This document shows positions 62,206-64,000 of a stretch of DNA of 64,000 nucleotides, piece after piece. The first letter of the stretch is position 1; each line of letters opens with the position of its first letter. The DNA lies in the NCBI RefSeq assembly GCF_947495325.1, contig NZ_CANLYK010000002.1, positions 558,001 to 622,000 of the forward strand. Reading direction: 5' to 3'. Source of the stretch: an uncultured Allomuricauda sp. (GTDB lineage: Bacteria; Bacteroidota; Bacteroidia; Flavobacteriales; Flavobacteriaceae). A program made the position numbers and the translations under genes. The notes under the pieces are model-generated. The model had not been told where the DNA came from. It did not search any database and was given only the letters and a program-made list of their open reading frames with translations.

Positions 62206-63225
62206 CTAAAGAGCACCTTTGAATTGGTCTAAAAAGCGAATGTCGTTCTCGCTCAATAGCCGTATGTCTGAGATTTGATGTAGCAAAAGTGCAATACGAT
62301 CAATACCCATACCAAAAGCAAAACCTGAATAGACCTCTGGGTCTATATCACAATTTTGTAGAACATTGGGATCAACCATACCACATCCCATAATTTCGAG
62401 CCAGCCTGTGCCTTTTGTCATGCGATAATCTGTCTCGGTTTCAAGGCCCCAATATACATCCACCTCGGCACTTGGCTCCGTAAATGGGAAATAGGAGGGG
62501 CGCAATCTAATCTTTGACTTTCCAAACATTTCAGAAGTAAAATATTGCAATGTTTGTTTCAAATCTGCAAAGGAGACATCCTTATCAACATATAAACCTT
62601 CTACTTGATGAAAAAAGCAATGGGATCTTGCCGAAATGGCTTCATTTCGATAAACTCTTCCTGGCGAAATGGTACGAATGGGGGGGTTCTTACCTTCCAT
62701 ATACCGCACTTGTACAGAAGAAGTATGGGTGCGCAACAAGATATCTGGATCTGTTTGAACAAAGAATGTATCCTGCATATCTCGGGCAGGATGATATTCT
62801 GGTAAGTTCAAAGCTGTAAAATTGTGCCAATCATCTTCAATTTCCGGGCCTTCTGAAACATTAAATCCAATCCTGGAAAAAATATCAATAATTTTATTCT
62901 TTACTATAGAAATGGGATGTCTGGCCCCTATTTCAATAGGTTCACCGGGTCTGGTTAAATCACCATACTGCCCTTTGGTGTCTGTAGTATTTTCAAGAGC
63001 TTGTTTTAAGACAGTTACTTTGTTCGTGGCCTTAGTTTTCAATTGATTGACCACCTGACCAAATTCTTTTTTTTGATGATTGGGAACATTTTTAAACGCT
63101 CCGAAGAAGTCATTCAAAAGACCTTTCTTTCCTAAATATTTTATTCGGAAAGTTTCTATTTCATCTTTAGAGGTCGAAACGAACTGCTCTACCTCTTTAA
63201 TATGCTCTTTTATGGTTTCAATCAT
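62206..63225 (-). CDS. pheS: Phenylalanine-tRNA ligase alpha subunit
   Basis: Class II aminoacyl-tRNA synthetase of 339 residues from the ATG at 63225; a GTG at 63237 lies in a hairpin and is unlikely. Motif 2 reads G-R-V-Y-R-N-E-A...H-Q-V-E-G (about residues 189-211) and motif 3 reads G-F-A-F-G-M-G-I-D-R-I-A (about 308-319). The N-terminal coiled coil binds the tRNA. The beta subunit (pheT) is not in the window. A 13-bp inverted repeat ends two bases before the start codon. Confidence 0.96.
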   Translation of the reverse strand: MIETIKEHIKEVEQFVSTSKDEIETFRIKYLGKKGLLNDFFGAFKNVPNHQKKEFGQVVNQLKTKATNKVTVLKQALENTTDTKGQYGDLTRPGEPIEIGARHPISIVKNKIIDIFSRIGFNVSEGPEIEDDWHNFTALNLPEYHPARDMQDTFFVQTDPDILLRTHTSSVQVRYMEGKNPPIRTISPGRVYRNEAISARSHCFFHQVEGLYVDKDVSFADLKQTLQYFTSEMFGKSKIRLRPSYFPFTEPSAEVDVYWGLETETDYRMTKGTGWLEIMGCGMVDPNVLQNCDIDPEVYSGFAFGMGIDRIALLLHQISDIRLLSENDIRFLDQFKGAL

Positions 63226-63227
63226 AG

Positions 63228-63255
63228 TTGTTGGCACAATTTATTGTGCCAACAA
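63228..63255 (-). promoter_or_regulatory. Leader hairpin of pheS
   Basis: A perfect 13-bp inverted repeat with a 2-nt loop (TTGTTGGCACAAT and complement) ends two bases before the pheS ATG. No T run follows, so it is not a terminator. It would cover the ribosome entry site or act as a DNA operator. Confidence 0.6.
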
Positions 63256-63316
63256 ATTTAGTGATTTGTCCTTGAATATACAGGCAATCATGAGGTGAAC
63301 ACCTACTGTTGCACAT

Positions 63317-64000
63317 TTAATTAGAGAATTCATCTTTTATGTTAAGTTCTACCCAAGCCATGCAACTTTTAAAATCATCAAAAATATGTTCTGTTGGAAT
63401 CAAGTCTGGGATAATGTCAATTCGCTCCATCATGTATTTGGGTTGATCCAGAATGTCTACAAGTAAAACATGGACATCCCTGTTTTTTAAATCTTGAAGA
63501 ACATCTTCCATGGCGTATAGTCCTGATTGATCCATATACTGCATCCGTCCCAACCTAATTATGACAGCTGATGCCGTATCGGGAATTTGATTGGCAAGCT
63601 GCTGAAATTCGCTGGTTGAACCAAAGAACAAAGGCCCTTTGACATGCTTTATAAAAACTTCCTGTGCCAGATTGTTTGGGAAGTCTTTTTCATCAGCCCA
63701 TGCCTTTTCTTGTGTTAATGGTTTCACATCTGACCGTTTTGCAGTTAGATCACCCATTTTTTTCATAAACATCAACGATGCAAAGACCAATCCAATACCC
63801 ACGGCATATACCAAGTTCCATATGGAGGAAAGTACCATTACGGATAGCATGATAATAACTTCGGAACTTAATTTAACTGGTCCTAGCTTTATATCTTTTG
63901 GAAGATAGGGAATGGCTTTTAATCCTTTGTAATCCATTACACCGATTCCCACGGTTACCAATATCCCAGCCAAGACTGCTGCTGGAATTTGGGATGCCAC
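63317..64000 (-). CDS. SulP family anion transporter, C-terminal part with STAS domain (cut by window edge)
   Basis: The last 227 residues of a SulP/SLC26-type sulfate or bicarbonate transporter. Three to four membrane segments precede a linker, and a STAS domain covers about residues 110-215 with the M-D-Q-S-G-L-Y-A-M segment corresponding to the anti-sigma-antagonist phosphorylation site. Full-length members have about 500-570 residues, so the N-terminal half lies outside the window. The anion cannot be told from this part. Confidence 0.88.
   Translation of the reverse strand: MASQIPAAVLAGILVTVGIGVMDYKGLKAIPYLPKDIKLGPVKLSSEVIIMLSVMVLSSIWNLVYAVGIGLVFASLMFMKKMGDLTAKRSDVKPLTQEKAWADEKDFPNNLAQEVFIKHVKGPLFFGSTSEFQQLANQIPDTASAVIIRLGRMQYMDQSGLYAMEDVLQDLKNRDVHVLLVDILDQPKYMMERIDIIPDLIPTEHIFDDFKSCMAWVELNIKDEFSN

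Noticed and set aside
63228..63255. T-box riboswitch or terminator upstream of pheS
   Set aside because: It is a single short hairpin with no specifier loop or T-box sequence and no T run. T-boxes are not typical of Bacteroidota.

Overview
This window is chromosomal DNA of a marine-type member of the Flavobacteriaceae (Bacteroidota), most like the Muricauda/Maribacter/Zobellia group. The evidence is a SusC/SusD pair under an ECF sigma/FecR switch, an IPExxxVDY protein beside pyruvate kinase, an OmpA protein with thrombospondin type-3 repeats, an RNase H with a viroplasmin domain, AT-rich DNA without Shine-Dalgarno leaders, and promoters of the Bacteroidota TTG/TAnnTTTG type. Genus is inferred from gene content only.

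Layout. 1-6 kb: end of an MFS transporter, a GIY-YIG gene bracketed by inverted REP-like elements, then a leftward run (GNAT, MATE exporter, crotonase, a 37-residue membrane peptide, LpxH-like hydrolase) containing a 7-bp tandem array next to the crotonase start. 6-11 kb: tRNA-Ala(GGC) and a rightward stress/detoxification cluster (MarR, OsmC, cupin, VOC, PhzF, a GNAT broken by an amber codon, a small protein, another GNAT). 11.5-14.4 kb: an aminotransferase overlapping a gamma-glutamyltransferase lipoprotein. 14.9-18.6 kb: a polyamine operon (arginine decarboxylase, agmatinase, deoxyhypusine-synthase-like protein, small acidic protein). 18.7-22.4 kb: Nudix, VOC, and a DUF819 membrane protein overlapping an M20 peptidase. 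22.6-36 kb: a fucose-related polysaccharide utilisation locus with sulfatase, GH29 fucosidase, VCBS/ASPIC lipoprotein, SusD, SusC with an STN domain, FecR and ECF sigma. 36-46 kb: SDR, AddB, OmpA, Kbl, AddA, superoxide dismutase. 46.4-47.2 kb: a gene-free stretch holding four tandem copies of what looks like a small RNA gene. 47-56 kb: housekeeping genes (purF, pfkB-type kinase, rnhA, purN, acpP, fabF, rnc, pyk). 56-64 kb: PAS, AraC, a Cys/His-rich peptide, AhpD-like and cupredoxin-like proteins, TetR, DinB, CYTH, GyrI-like, PheS and the C-terminus of a SulP transporter.

How genes work together. ECF sigma, FecR and the STN-bearing SusC form a transenvelope signalling route that probably switches on SusCD, the VCBS/ASPIC lipoprotein and the fucosidase, with the convergent sulfatase as a likely partner. 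SpeA and SpeB convert arginine through agmatine to putrescine, which the DHS-like enzyme probably turns into a longer polyamine such as homospermidine. AddA and AddB form the double-strand-break nuclease/helicase although their genes are separated by ompA and kbl.

The best candidate for something undescribed is the four-copy small-RNA array at 46465-47201 on the minus strand. Each copy has a Bacteroidota-type -7 box exactly 5 bp before a nearly invariant 39-nt core, and the core runs into a terminator hairpin whose stem differs between copies with compensating changes. The GIY-YIG gene between inverted REP-like elements is the second candidate.
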